The notes under the pieces: model-generated
What the model saw: the letters and a program-made list of their open reading frames with translations, nothing else
What the model was told of the DNA's origin: nothing
Database searches by the model: none
Assembly (NCBI GenBank): GCA_004335835.1
Contig: RWJK01001062.1
Coordinates: 25,962-89,961, forward strand
Direction of reading: 5' to 3'
Length of the DNA: 64,000 nucleotides
Source: Scenedesmus sp. ARA3
Lineage: Eukaryota; Chlorophyta; Chlorophyceae; Sphaeropleales; Scenedesmaceae
Translations under genes and position numbers: made by a program
Shown here: positions 44,001 through 55,684 of the stretch, in pieces
Position numbering within the stretch: the stretch's first letter is position 1
Layout of the letters: every line of letters begins with the position of its first letter

Positions 44001-44590
44001 TACAAAACCACACAGAACCTCACCTGTGGCGTGAGGACTCCTCATCGCCTTTGATGGGCAGCCTGCCACCATCAAACACCACCAGCGGCTCCACACCATG
44101 TGTGCGCAGCATCTGCACCCGCGACATGAAGTACGCAACGTACCTGCAGGACATGAGCAGCGTGAGTGTGAGCAGGCCTGCAGGAGCGCAGAGAGAAGTG
44201 CTGCTGCCAGCTTGCACAGGAGTCAGCAGCTGCAGCCGTTCAGCCGGGGCGACATTGACCCGTGGTTATCAAGCTGCTGCATAGCGCGGTTGTTGCTGGT
44301 GTGTGAGCTGTCCCTAGCCGTGCTTGGCGCATCCAGGGATCAATGGCGCTCGTTGTCATTGCTGCTGCCGGGTGGTTGCCACAGCTGCATCATACTGCAA
44401 GCAATGCTCTGCCGAGTCCATCGCCTCACTTGTCTGTATATGTGCCCTCGCACAGCTCCCTGGCACAGCAGTAGGCACCCTTGTGCAGCCATGAGTAGCC
44501 ATCCACTGCTGCACGCTGGCCTCGGTACTTGCTGACGTGCACCGCCTTGGCGATGGGCTTGAGAGCAGGCAGGAGGCCGTTGATTCCCAT
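38088..44590 (-). CDS. EXO1: Exonuclease 1, with very long low-complexity tail
   Basis: EXO1 is a nuclear 5'-3' exonuclease and flap nuclease of mismatch repair and end resection. Exons are 44590-44430, 44143-44024, 43638-43515, 43215-43079, 42829-42619, 42298-42185, 41409-41250 and 41146-38088: 4086 nt, exactly 1361 aa plus stop, all phases matching. The start [12 protein letters not shown] is typical. Metal-binding residues are present in [39 protein letters not shown] and GCDFL, and the helix-turn-helix region is [13 protein letters not shown]. The final exon encodes about 1020 residues of Gln-, Ser- and Ala-rich tail, much longer than usual. It includes NSRFF, like the MLH1-binding MIP box. 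Intron 6 consists largely of exon echoes. EXO1 is divergent from the BAR gene. Confidence 0.95.
41454..41537. repeat. 21-bp tandem repeat, four copies, in EXO1 intron 6
   Basis: Four head-to-tail copies of GTGGCTACTTGCAGGACTGC plus A lie between echoes of exon 7. They are essentially identical, so the expansion is recent. Confidence 0.93.
41538..42132 (-). repeat. Echoes of EXO1 exons 6 and 7 filling intron 6
   Basis: Copies of the start of exon 7 ([16 protein letters not shown]) lie at about 41540-41595 and 41665-41710, upstream of exon 7 in sense direction. Copies of the end of exon 6 ([20 protein letters not shown]) lie at about 42066-42130 and 41956-42010, downstream of exon 6, each followed by a GTGAGCC- or GTAGGG-like donor. 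The intron (42184-41410) is thus made mainly from its two flanking exons. Confidence 0.9.
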
Positions 44591-45250
44591 GGCAGGAAGG
44601 CTGAAGTTGCTCTACTTCAGCCTCACTGCAGGGTGTCTGTTGTTGATTCAATGTAGCCCCCGCAGCAGGTGCTCAGCACACTCACAGCACCTGCCACCCT
44701 TGAAGCACCTTACATGCTGCAGGCACGCGCTGCTGACGAAGCGAAAGTCCTTGAAATGTCGTAAAACCAAATTTGTGAGGGGTGCTGTTGCTGATTGGTG
44801 CTAGAGCTGCCCTTTGCGTATTTCAAATTTGTGCTGGTTCAACCTGCGTTGCTGTAACTAAACAAACAAGCCATAACACTAAGCTAAAATTCTCAATGCT
44901 AAAAGTAGCTTTTTTCGTGTTGGCTGCAAGGCTGCAGCCCGTCATCTGGTTACTGCCGTTGGCATTGACATTAATGTTTCTGGCAAGCGCAGTGTTGGCA
45001 AGCTCCTGAACTTGGCCAGCCTAACGAACGTTGTTAAGCAACTTCGCGTGCGTGCTGGCTCTTGCTGCTGCCTTTTGGCCACTGATGTGAAGCCTAGCTG
45101 TTTTGGCCGATTGCAATCAGTACAGCTACCCTTGCGTCCCCAGGCCCTCACAGTGTTGGCGCGACTAATTCTATATCTCGTTACAGCAGTTGAAACGTGC
45201 ACCCACCTCGTCGCTTGACATCCAGGGGCTACTCAGCAGCAGTCGAAACC
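44591..45250. promoter_or_regulatory. Shared intergenic region, EXO1 and BAR gene (divergent)
   Basis: The 660 bp between two divergent ATGs must hold both promoters. I see no TATA box in a convincing position and no strong repeat. An AT-richer patch lies at 44865-44915. Confidence 0.5.
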
Positions 45251-47453
45251 ATGAGTTGGAGGCTTATCAGCGAGACTGCGAAGCAGAAATGGGGCATGAG
45301 CATGGAGAAAAACTTCAAGGTGCAGCAGAAGACAGCGATAGCACTGGTCAAACGGGAACCACCCCGATGGCAGGACAACGCAGCTGCTGACACGTTTCAA
45401 CGCTGTTGAACGCAGGTCACCAGCAATGCGCGCAATGAGGCGATGTTTCGGGAGGCTACCGTGTTTGCTGGCCACCTGCAGGTTGTGGAGAAGGAACTGA
45501 CGCAGTGGCAACGGGACATCGATTCCAGCTTCACAAACATCCGCAACATTATGCTTTCTGCGCTTCCAAGGGTGTATGAGGAGGGACACAACGGTCTGGC
45601 AGTGCCCAGCGAGCCAGAACCCACTATGGTGGGGGGAGATGTGCAGGTTGAGCAGCTGGTGTCAGCAGCACAGGAGACGCGGAAGCGGCTGGATGTAGAA
45701 GTGATCCAGCCCATCAAGCAGTGGATGGTAGCCTACAGAACCATCGCGGTGAGTAGGCAGCGCCAGTGCATATATTGAGTCGGCCGGACGTGTACTGTCA
45801 GACGTGTACTGCCAACATGGATATGACGGTGGTTGATGCGGTACAATCCATCAGCAGCAGCACAGCAGGCTCAAGCCACCAAGGCAGCCAGCTGAATACC
45901 AGCAGCGTTCGCATCCAACACCTGGCATGGACCTGGGCACCATCACTCACGGCTTTGCTTGCAGCAGACATTGGCCAGTGTGACTGTTATGCTGTACAAG
46001 CACCTGCAGTCTGCCTCACAGTCGTCACAGACACCAACAGTCAATCAGCATCCACACAAACCAATACCTCTGCGGCTTGCCGACGGGGCTGATCACTGCT
46101 GTGGCTTGTTCCTGCAGGAGCGCATGCGGCGGCTAGAGGCGCTGCGCCTGGAGCTGGACTCGCGCAGGCGCACAGTGGCAGACCTGCAGGGGCGCTGCGA
46201 GCGCGTGCGCGCCAACCTGGGCACCACACGCGCAAAGGGCGAAGTTGACATGGAGATCACCCTGCGCAAGATGCAGGTGTGTGGCAGTACCAGCGTGGCA
46301 GATGGCTGGGCGCAGGGGCCACATGTATGGCAGGTTGCCTGGTCTCTGCCAGGGGTGCTGTGCGAGTTAGACCACAAGTGCAGGCGGGTTATATGCTGTC
46401 GGTTCCTCCTGGGTCCCTCAGCAAGCAGCGTGACATGCATTTCTGCTGGCATGCTGTCGACGGTGATGTGGCTGGGATGTGCTGCCACTGTGTGAAAGTG
46501 CTGGCCTGTTGTGGTACAGCTGATGCACCGTCATCTGGCTCGTGCGCTTCATGCCTGAATTTCGCTCGTCTGTTGTTGCTGTACTGCAGCACAAGGAGGA
46601 CAAGATGCAGCGCACCGCCAGCCAGTTCCAGGAGATGGAGCAGACCGTGTACAACAGCCTCTTCACACTCATCAAGGACACCAGCGTGCTGCGCGACTAT
46701 GCTGCAGCAGCGCTGCTGATCGTGAACGTGAGTGGTGCTGCAGCCAGATGGCAGGCATTGGCATGAGGACTGGCTGGTTGTGTGTGCAGTGCAGCAGCAG
46801 CATACGTGACAACTTTGGTTGCGGCAGTTGGTCATAGCACATTTGCAGACGCGCTGTACAAGCTGTACTTGTTGTGGATGAATTGCAACACCATCTGCCA
46901 TCTGTGTGTGCCAGGGCTAGTGCGCTCTGTTCAGTAGGGACAACATACATCCACGGGCCCATATTGCAGACTTATTGCAGCTGCGCATCATTGGAAGGGT
47001 GGCTGGTGCAGCAGCTTGCAACATCCATTGTTTAGTCCCGAACTGACACTGCTGTTTTTGCTGCCATCGTCACTGCTGTATGCCGCCTTGCAGGAGTGCT
47101 TCTCTGCTGGGTATGCCTCCTTCAACCTGGAGCAGGTGCAGTACTCCACCACTGCCGGCGCAGCAGCCTACCCAGAGGCCAACAAGTACGACCCGCGCGT
47201 GTCTGAGCAGCTGCCCTCCAAGCCCAACACCGCGTCAGGCAAGGCCGGCCGGCTGGGCACCGGCACGCCGCGCAGCGCAGCTGGCTTCGCTGAGGGCGAC
47301 ACCGGGCTTGCAGGAAAGGACTTTGACCAGCACGGGCAGGGCGGCGGCAGCGCTGGCTATGAGTACCATGATGCGCGCGTGAGCCACCAGGACATGGTGG
47401 AGGGCTACCCTGGTGCACGCAGCAACTACTGGGCCACAGCAGCAGCGCACTAG
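45251..47453 (+). CDS. BAR-domain-like membrane-curvature protein
   Basis: Exons 45251-45319, 45416-45748, 46118-46276, 46590-46727 and 47094-47453 are all phase 0 and give 352 aa. The start MSWRLISETAKQKWGMSMEK is amphipathic, followed by about 240 residues of charged heptad-rich helix. Examples are VVEKELTQWQRDIDSSF, RLEALRLELDSRRRTVADL and QFQEMEQTVYNSLFTLIKD. The order of three long helices and the length match BAR/amphiphysin-type dimers that bind curved membranes. The C-terminus is Gly-, Tyr- and His-rich without an SH3 domain. Introns show no exon echoes, unlike PI4K or glutathione reductase. A generic coiled-coil protein is the main alternative. Confidence 0.65.
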
Positions 47454-49115
47454 GCAGCTGTGCAGGAAGCCTGCGTGGGCGAAAGGAGTGCCGTGCTGAA
47501 GTGCAGGCAGCAGCAGCAGCAGGAGCATAGGGAGCAGCAGCTGCGGGCGGGAAAGGGACGCAACTCAGATATCATGACAGCAGTACAGCAGCAGGATTCA
47601 TGGTAGACACGTAGCAGGTTAGGATCTGACGCGCTAAGTGGAGGTAATGGAGGGAGGTGGTGAAACCGATGGTCATTGGTGGTGAAGGCGGTGAACGGCA
47701 GCCGCATGTGCTGCTCTGCTGCAATGCGTTCAGAGCTGCATGGAGTGCATGGCAACAGCTGCGCAACCAGCAGCTGCACGCTGTGCATGCAATTGTTGGG
47801 AGCGCCAGTGGTGCCATACACATGAAGTCCAGCTCTGGGTTTGAACTGGGTGACATTCTGCTGACAGACGTGCAAGGACATTGTGTAGATCATGGCTGTG
47901 GATGTTCTGTGATTCGTGATTGGTGTTCACTTAACATGATGATGATGATGATGGTGTTCACTTGAATGGTCAGCCATGGTGCTGGCTGTGACATGACTGT
48001 TTCAGGTACAGTACTGGACAAAGTGCTGGTGAGCATCAGCAGCGGTCTCAGCAGACTTGATTGGACTTGTCATGTGCATGTAGTGTAACACTGCAACGTT
48101 GCAGGAGATTGGCAGCTGCAGCTGTTGCAACTGCCTGCAAGTCCCAGTGCTGCAAGCTGTCAGAGCAGGCTGCGTCCACCCTGGCCTTGATGGTGCCGGA
48201 CTGGTGCACTGCCCCACCGTGTACACAATGTGCCGCAGTGGGCATGGTACCCAAATGCAGCAACCCAAAATCACTGCATGCCTTCAATGCAAACTCTGTT
48301 TAGACATCAAGGACTCAGCAAAAACTTAGCAAAGCCACACAAGATACTGGCGGCAATATGATGCCAAACAACTGCAACAGAGATCGCGCTTGTTCGATGC
48401 CATTTGACCTGAAAGCTATGGGCTACAGCTCACCAAAGCTTGAACAAAAGGCAGCCAGTAGCGCTTTTGACAGTGTTAGTTAAGCACTGCCACAGCGCAT
48501 TTCACTGGTCATTCCTCACCAGGTGTTGCGCTATTGGTGGGAGTATTCAATCACATTCAGAATGTGCTGCGTTCATAATTTGATTGAAAGCAGCATTCAG
48601 TTCAACACTTGCGCCATACAAAATCACGACAGAAGAGATACATGGCTCAAAGAGCTGTTTGACCAAGCCTCCACAGTCCGCCACTTTCAGTGTTGTGCCA
48701 GTCGGCCAACGTGGATAGCGCTGGGCCCTTGCAGCAACCACCGCTCAACCAGCCCACTGGCGCCTGGTGGCGGGTTGCAATGTCGTCAGCGCTTGAAAGG
48801 CCCTTGCTAACATGTGCACATCTCCATGATGATGTCAAGACTCTAGACCTGGCTGTATACCATGTTGATATGGGACAGCTGTACAAACCCTCGATGGCTG
48901 GGCGCACCTGCCTAACAAAACCTGCAGGGCAACAGGTGCCGCACCTTTATGCACATGCCGCACCTCCACCCTCATGTGTTGCGCCGACTTGAAACATCCA
49001 CCTCATCAAGTGCTGCTGCTACTCTACACCCACGCATACCCTACACATGTGCTTCAAGCTGCTGCTCCTCATTCTGATACATCTCCCGCTCCCCTGATCT
49101 ACTGCCACCTCAAAA
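47454..49115. other. Region between convergent BAR and Cys-rich genes
   Basis: No gene is supported. It includes a short GAT repeat (47937-47952) and a TGTAA at 48083. It presumably holds 3' UTRs. Confidence 0.5.
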
Positions 49116-51640
49116 CTACAGCTCCTGCTTCAATGCCTGCCCCAGGTAGATCAAGCCAAATGCATGGATCCCAGCATCACTCACATAAGCAGCAGCACCC
49201 ACTGGCAGCCCCACCCCCAGCTCCCTTCCACCAAGCGCAGCATGCAGCTCCCAGTTGCTCAGCGCCTCACCAACCTTCTCACTGCCAGCACCAAACTTGT
49301 CCCAGTTGGTTGTGCCGCCCGCACTGTAGCTGTTCCTGTCATTGGTGAAGACACTGAAACCAGCCAGTACTGGTGTGAGCCTCGAGCCATCCATGATACT
49401 GCTGCTGGACCAGAAGTTGGAGGATACCACCAGCTCATTGGCGGCAAAGTTGAAGGTCATGCGCGGCGAGGAGCTGAGCGCATGCGAGGCGTTGCCAAAC
49501 ACCTGCAGGCAGCGCACGTGATGGAAGCGTTTCAGCTGCCGCAAGAGCATGAGATCTGTGCATGATGTGCATAGAGCTATGATATGCGGCCACCACTGCA
49601 TACACAGGATGCTGCCACATGTGTAATGCTGCCGGATCAACATGTGCTATGTAACTACTGCATAAGTGCCACACAATCTGCAGCCCACTGCCCAGCCAGC
49701 AGGCTCACCACTGGCTCAGTCTTGTCAGAGAACGTCAGCTTCACTGCACGCAGCGGGCCGTCATAGTTGTCAGGCAGCGGCGCGCCTCCCACCACAGGTG
49801 CAGGGCCCCACCAGGCCTCCACAGCACGCACAAACCCGCCGTGCCGCAGCCCAGAGCGCACCTGCACGCACACAGCATCAACGATCACTGCAGCTGCTGG
49901 ACAGTAATTGTATTGGCTTTTCAGGAACACTGCCAGGCATCCATTATCTAATGCAGCTGATGTGGGCATGTGCTGATGCCTGCCAGGTCAGCACAGTTGT
50001 GGTCACGCATCCCACCTGCAGCTTTGCGCCGCCGCAGCCGCCATGCATGCTCAAGGTGAGGGGGCAGCCGCCAATGCCGCGGAAGCCCTCATGCTGGCAG
50101 GCCGTGCGCAGCGCTGTGCGGCTGCGCTCCGCCAGGTCGCACGCTGCAGACACACCAACAAACCCACAGCAGCAGCGGCAGCAGTAAAACAGGTGTTGAG
50201 CAGCCATGATTGCTCACTGTTGTGGCGGAGGCTACATGCCTGTCGTGTCGCATAGGCTGCTGAAATAGTCCAAAGCCTAAAATGCAGCAACATATGACTT
50301 CATTGCAGCATCAGCCAGCTAGTGTGCGCACCTGTCAGCGGCGCCACAGGGCACAGCACCTCGGCCTTCTGTGAGCATGGCACCCCCGGCATGTTGCAGG
50401 TGTCTCCACAATCCACCAGCCAGGGCGGGCACACCTGCAGCGAGGGAGCACCGCAAACAGTGGACATGTGCTGTAGCTGATCAATGCAAGCCCTTGGCAT
50501 GCATGGGGCACAGCCATGGCGAATTGCTTGGCATCTGGCAACAGCCATATTGAGCTGTGTGCTGCATAAGCGGCGCAGCCCGCTTGAACGACAGACATGA
50601 TCCAACTGCAGTATGTATGTGTGCCTGCCTGCCTGCGGCAGCTTAGATACCCCCTTGCGCTGCTCCTATGCTGCTGCCGTACACCAGCCAATCCGCAGTG
50701 CCGCTGCCTGCACACCTGCATGCAGCGTGCGCCTATGCCATCCATGACTTCTGTAGTGTTGGTGAAGCTGCTAGAGCAAGGCTCCCGCACCAGGCCTTCG
50801 GCACAGCGCCAGCTGCCATCATGTTCCTTGAACAGTGTGCCGCTGCACAGCCGCCCAGCTGCTTGCTGTGTGCCCACCACTGCCTGGTACGACTGTTTTG
50901 CACAGGTTCCTGCAAGCAGCGTTGCCACAGTCTGCTTGCATCAGGGCAGCTGCGTAGTCGTGCAAGCATGTCAACAACAAAACTCGGTCTCTAGTGTAAC
51001 TCAATAATGGCCCATTGCACTGGCTGTTAGCCGAATATGAGTCATGCGCAAGCCGCAAACCGAGCAGCTGCTGCACTGCAGGAATGAGGCTGTGGCCATA
51101 GCTTGCCCACTCACCAAGAAATTGGTCTGGCACTGGGCAGATGTAAGGGACTTCTGACAGCATAGGGCACACACCAGCTGCCCGTATGCACGTGCGTGAT
51201 ACGGGACACAGCTGTGCTGGCCCGACTGCCTCATCTGGGCAGCGCTGCATGCACAAGGAGCTGTTCTGCAGCTGATCATAGCCTGCAAGACATGGCTCCA
51301 AGCAGTTCTCCATAGATGAACCGCTGCATAGAACTGTGTTGCCTGTGTAGCGTGGTGGCTGTGCTGTGTACCAGCCTAGCCGGCAGGTTGCTGCATGTGG
51401 CAGCAGCAGAGGCAGTCGGTTAGGTGTGTACTGCCGCATGCGGTACAGCAGTACATGATCCTCAACTGTTGGGTCACATGCATGCATGCTATGGTTACTT
51501 ACAATCAGAATTCTGCGTCTGTGTACTTACCTCTGCCTGGCACTGGCTGCATGTCCTGGAAGAAGCCAGACAGCCGGGCCCCTGACAGTTTCTTGAAGCT
51601 CCAGCGTGAGTGGTACTGTCCTGTACCATCAGCTTTGCTG
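49116..51640 (-). CDS. Cys-rich, probably secreted protein with possible lectin-like C-terminus
   Basis: Exons read in phase, 5' to 3': about 51633-51532 (QNSKADGTGQYHSRWSFKKL), an exon ending near 51110 rich in Cys (LCSGSSMENCLEPCLAGYD), about 50915-50710 (GTLFKEHDGSWRCAEGLV), 50434-50338 (VCPPWLVDCGDTCNMPGVPC), 50143-50016, 49861-49709 and 49502-49116 with the stop. Junctions from 50434 onward match in phase. The many paired cysteines suggest an extracellular or cell-wall protein. The last two exons (LRAVKLTFSDKTEPV, GFSVFTNDRNSYSAGG, GIHAFGLIYL) resemble a jacalin-like beta-prism, a weak match. The true start and any signal peptide lie upstream of 51640 and were not found. Confidence 0.5.
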
Positions 51641-52095
51641 TTCTGCTCGCCTGTGAGTGATGTTCAGTAGCAAACACGTTATAAGCTCTAGTGTTCATTG
51701 CAGGCCATCAACGCTGAGTTGAGCACCAGGAACGACAAATCAACCTTTCTGTCTGACCTGCTGTGCCATCGATCGACCTAAAGGCCAAAGAGCTGTTCAG
51801 CACCAACAGCAGCACCCATAACCGCATAGCGAAGTCGTGCGAGTGCCACTCGCATCTGCCCATGCCTCGGAACCAACTGCGGCCAGATATGCTGCTGCTG
51901 TTGCCTCAGCGTGCTGCCATTCGTGAAGCCTGCACCGGGAACAAAATCGTCGCACGCAAGAGTACCGAACAGTTCTGACAACCACTCAATTGAATTCAGG
52001 ATTCACCTGGACGCAGGACCTGCGTCACAGGTTTGACCAACAAGACCTAGCACCAGGTGCTTTGACTTGTAATCAGGCTCGCAGTTACACAATTT
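51641..52095. other. 5' region of the Cys-rich gene
   Basis: A minus-strand frame at 51981-51778 (ACDDFVPGAGFTNGSTLR) may be an upstream exon, but no splice model connects it. TTACA at 52085-52089 (TGTAA on the minus strand) lies 7 bp past the stop of the CNBD-like gene and probably ends that transcript. Confidence 0.35.
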
Positions 52096-53902
52096 TCAGT
52101 TGATGTACATCGTGCCGGTATCCTCGTCATACAAACCACCAATGTACCCGGTCTCTGAGCTATATGCTGGGACTGACCACTGCTGGTGACTGCCGCTGCT
52201 GCTGCCACCTATCATACAGAACCGCCTCTTTCCCACTGTATCAGCTGCACCAGCTGGCAGCTGCCGCAAACCTCCGTCTTCATCACTTTCGCTGTCAGTG
52301 CTGCCACTCCTTTCAGCCCTGTTGCAGTTGGAGCGCCTTGGCCGGTGCTGCTTCGATGCTGTACTGGAACATTCCGGCGGTGAAGCACCCGTTGTTGCTT
52401 CTGTGCAGCAAGACAATGACCCTAAGCCTCCTGCTGTCGTTGCGCAGCGCAAGACACGGTACTTCGGCTGCTTCAACTGCTGCTTCTGCTGAAGGCAGTG
52501 TTGCTGGTGCTGGTGTTCCTCTTGTAAGACCTGCTGCTTGATTTGACGCCTCCCTGGCATCACAAAACCGCCCCGCTGCCGCTGATTGCTTGCTGCACCC
52601 AGGCTGACATACGTGGCAGCAGCGCTCGCTGCTGACGACGTTTGGCTCTGGTCCTGACTGGCTATGCAGCTGCTCCTGTTGCTCATGGCTCCGCTAGTGC
52701 TAGGCATGCCTAGCCTTGCAGGAACTAATGCTTGCTGCTGCACAGGTGCCTGCTGCAGCTGTGGCAGCTGTGCCTGCAGCTTACCAAACGGATCATACAG
52801 CCCGCTCCTCAACCAGCCTTCCCTGACCTTTGCAGGAACAGCCGAACCAGCATCGCCAGCAGCTGCAGCAGCGGCTGCCACACCATTCGCACCAACTGCC
52901 GCTCCTTGTGCCTGCTGCACCGCCAACAGTGCTGCAGGTGACTCGCCAGCAGCACTTGCACCAGCAGGTGGCACACTGCTGCTGCCGCTGCAGCTGTGCA
53001 GCTGCAGCTTGGGCACCACCCCATCAGCAGACAGCAGCCCTACATGCAGCGGCCCTGACCCGAGTGCCAGCTGGCTGTTGAATGCAGCTGCCATGTCTCG
53101 GTCCCTTCGCTGACGCAACTGCTCCTGCTGCAGCTGCTGCGGTTGCTGCTGCAGTTGCAAGTAGCTGTCAGTCCCGCCTGCAGTACTGACCTGGCCAGCA
53201 GCATTGTTGTTGCTGCTGCCACTGCTGCTGTCAGTGTGGCCAGTGCCTGGCTGCTCACTGAACTGCTCCAGCAGTGCAGCAAACATCGGTTGCACGAGTG
53301 GAGCAGGCCGCAGCTGCGCATGCTTGTGGTGGCAGCAGCACTGACACTGCTGCAGCTCTTCACATGCCTGCTGCTGCTGCTGGGCCTGTGCAGGTAATTG
53401 GCTGCCGTCCTCTGACAAGCATGCGGCGCTGCTTGCTTTAGTCAAGTCTGCAATTGTCCCTTCACTTGCTTCGGTATCCTGCAAGGCAGCATCTGCTGGC
53501 ATGCTTGTCAAGCTGCCCCCCTCTTCAGCCCAGCCTGTGCTTGCTGCTGCCATAGTAAGGCCAGCAAAGCCGGCAGTGCAGCTAACTCCAGCCTCACCAG
53601 CTGCTGCTGCTGCAGGCCTGGCGCCTGCCGCTGCTGACCTGCCGCCTGCTTCTGCTGCTGCTGCTGCTGCGGCTTCTGCGGCAGCTGCCGCGGCTGCCCG
53701 GAAGAGATGCAGCTGAGCCTGCCGCTGCAGAGCTTGCTGCTGCATCTGCGCCAGTGCTGCTGCTGTCTGGCTCAGCTGCGTTGCTGACACAGCAGCCACA
53801 ACGCACGGCTCAGCTGCAACCAGCAGGCAAGGGGCACTGCTACTGCAGCTGCTGTTGCTGGCAGTTTCACTGCTGCCAGTCGCTGGTGCATGGCCAGTGG
53901 AG

Positions 53903-53941
<39 letters not shown>

Positions 53942-54733
53942 ACGCCTTGCCATATGATGTTGCCAGGTGCAAGCTGCTGCTTGATGCTGAGGCTGTTCCA
54001 TGCTGCCAGGCACTGCAGTTGCTCCTGTGGGCACACAGATATAGCACGGGGGAACATGCATCAGAAGGAATTACTCACACGTCACATGTTGGTGTCTGCA
54101 AGAAAGAGACAGCAAAGTGCTGTGCCTGCAACTGCACTGCCACTAGGCTCATCCTTGATGATTCGGCACTGTACGCGTCTTGCAATGTATGGCAGCAAGC
54201 AACTGAAAAAGCTGCCCCATATATTCCATTTATCTAGGTGCCGTTTGCCTTTTAGAATTGCACAGCATGCGTCTGATTGTGCACTGCCAGCCATCAATCC
54301 TCACCTCACGCTGAAGGGCCTTGAAGGCGGCAGTCCTCATGCGCTGTGGCCCCACCACTGCTGCCGACAGCTCGTCCCACTTGTGGCTGACAGCAGCACT
54401 GCTGCTGCTGCTGCTGCTGTGGCTGGCAGCAACCCCTAGGCTGCTGGCAGCGTTGCGACCTGCCGTGGCAGCTGCCTGTGCATGCTCTGCTGTTCCCTGA
54501 TCTAGCAGTTCAACTCCTGCTGCTGGAGCTGCTGTTGCAGGCTCAGCCATTGGACTGCTTGTGCCGCCTGAGCCGCTTGCAACATGCTCCCTGATGGCCT
54601 GCCAACCAGCAGCAGCTGCTGCTGTCCGTGGTGTCACTGCTGCACCACCAGGCCCTGGACACTCATCATGCCCTGCTGCTGCTGCTCGTGGAGTCAACGA
54701 TGCCCTAGGCAGCACTGTGACCTGCCCCGCCAC

Positions 54734-54765
<32 letters not shown>

Positions 54766-55112
54766 CGACAGACGTACATTTGGGTTCAACCTCCAACAGC
54801 ACACCAGTAGCAAGCCCGTAGCCCCCAGCGGCAGCAGCAGGTGCTGTGGAATCCTGCAGCACTTGCCCGGTAGCCAGCACCTGGCAGCTGCACGCCTGCA
54901 GCAGCACATTTTCTACGTGCCTTGGCAGCGAGCGCCACACTGACAGCAGCTCTGGATAACTGCCAGCTGCACTGTTGCTGCTGCTGCTGCTGCTGCTGCC
55001 AGTATCACCACAGCAACTGCCGCCACCGCTTGAGCCTGCATCCATCATCAGGCTTCTGCAACTGTTCATGCTAGTGCTGCCAACGTCAGCTAGAGGCACT
55101 CCTGCTGGACTT

Positions 55113-55146
<34 letters not shown>

Positions 55147-55625
55147 TTGTACTTTGTGCACAACCAAAGTGGCCGTGTTGCGTGAGGAAGAAAGAAGCTG
55201 AATCAGGCCCAAACACAGCAACACCCTGTTCATAAGCTAGGCTGATACTGGCAGCTCCCCACCAGCACACCGCAGCAGCAAAGGCCTCAGCTGTAAGCAC
55301 CAGCAACTCAGCTGCTAGGTGCGGCCCCACTGACACTCCTGGCTGCTGCTGCCGCTGTTCACATGCTGCCGCTGCTGCTGGTGTATGGTTGTTGCTGCTG
55401 ACGGCGTCATATGGATGATGAGCTGCAAGTGCAGCCACACCTTCCAGGAAGCCTCTGCAGTTCAGCACAGCACCAGGCCCCAGCACAGTGGTGGCTGCAA
55501 GTGCTGTACTGCTAGCACTGCCGAGTTCTGCTGCGGACTTGCGTTGATTATGTGTTACGACCACCCCTCCTGCAAGCACAATGACGAGAGGTGATGCTGC
55601 TGCCGCCTGCTGGCTGGCTGCACAA

Positions 55626-55684
<59 letters not shown>

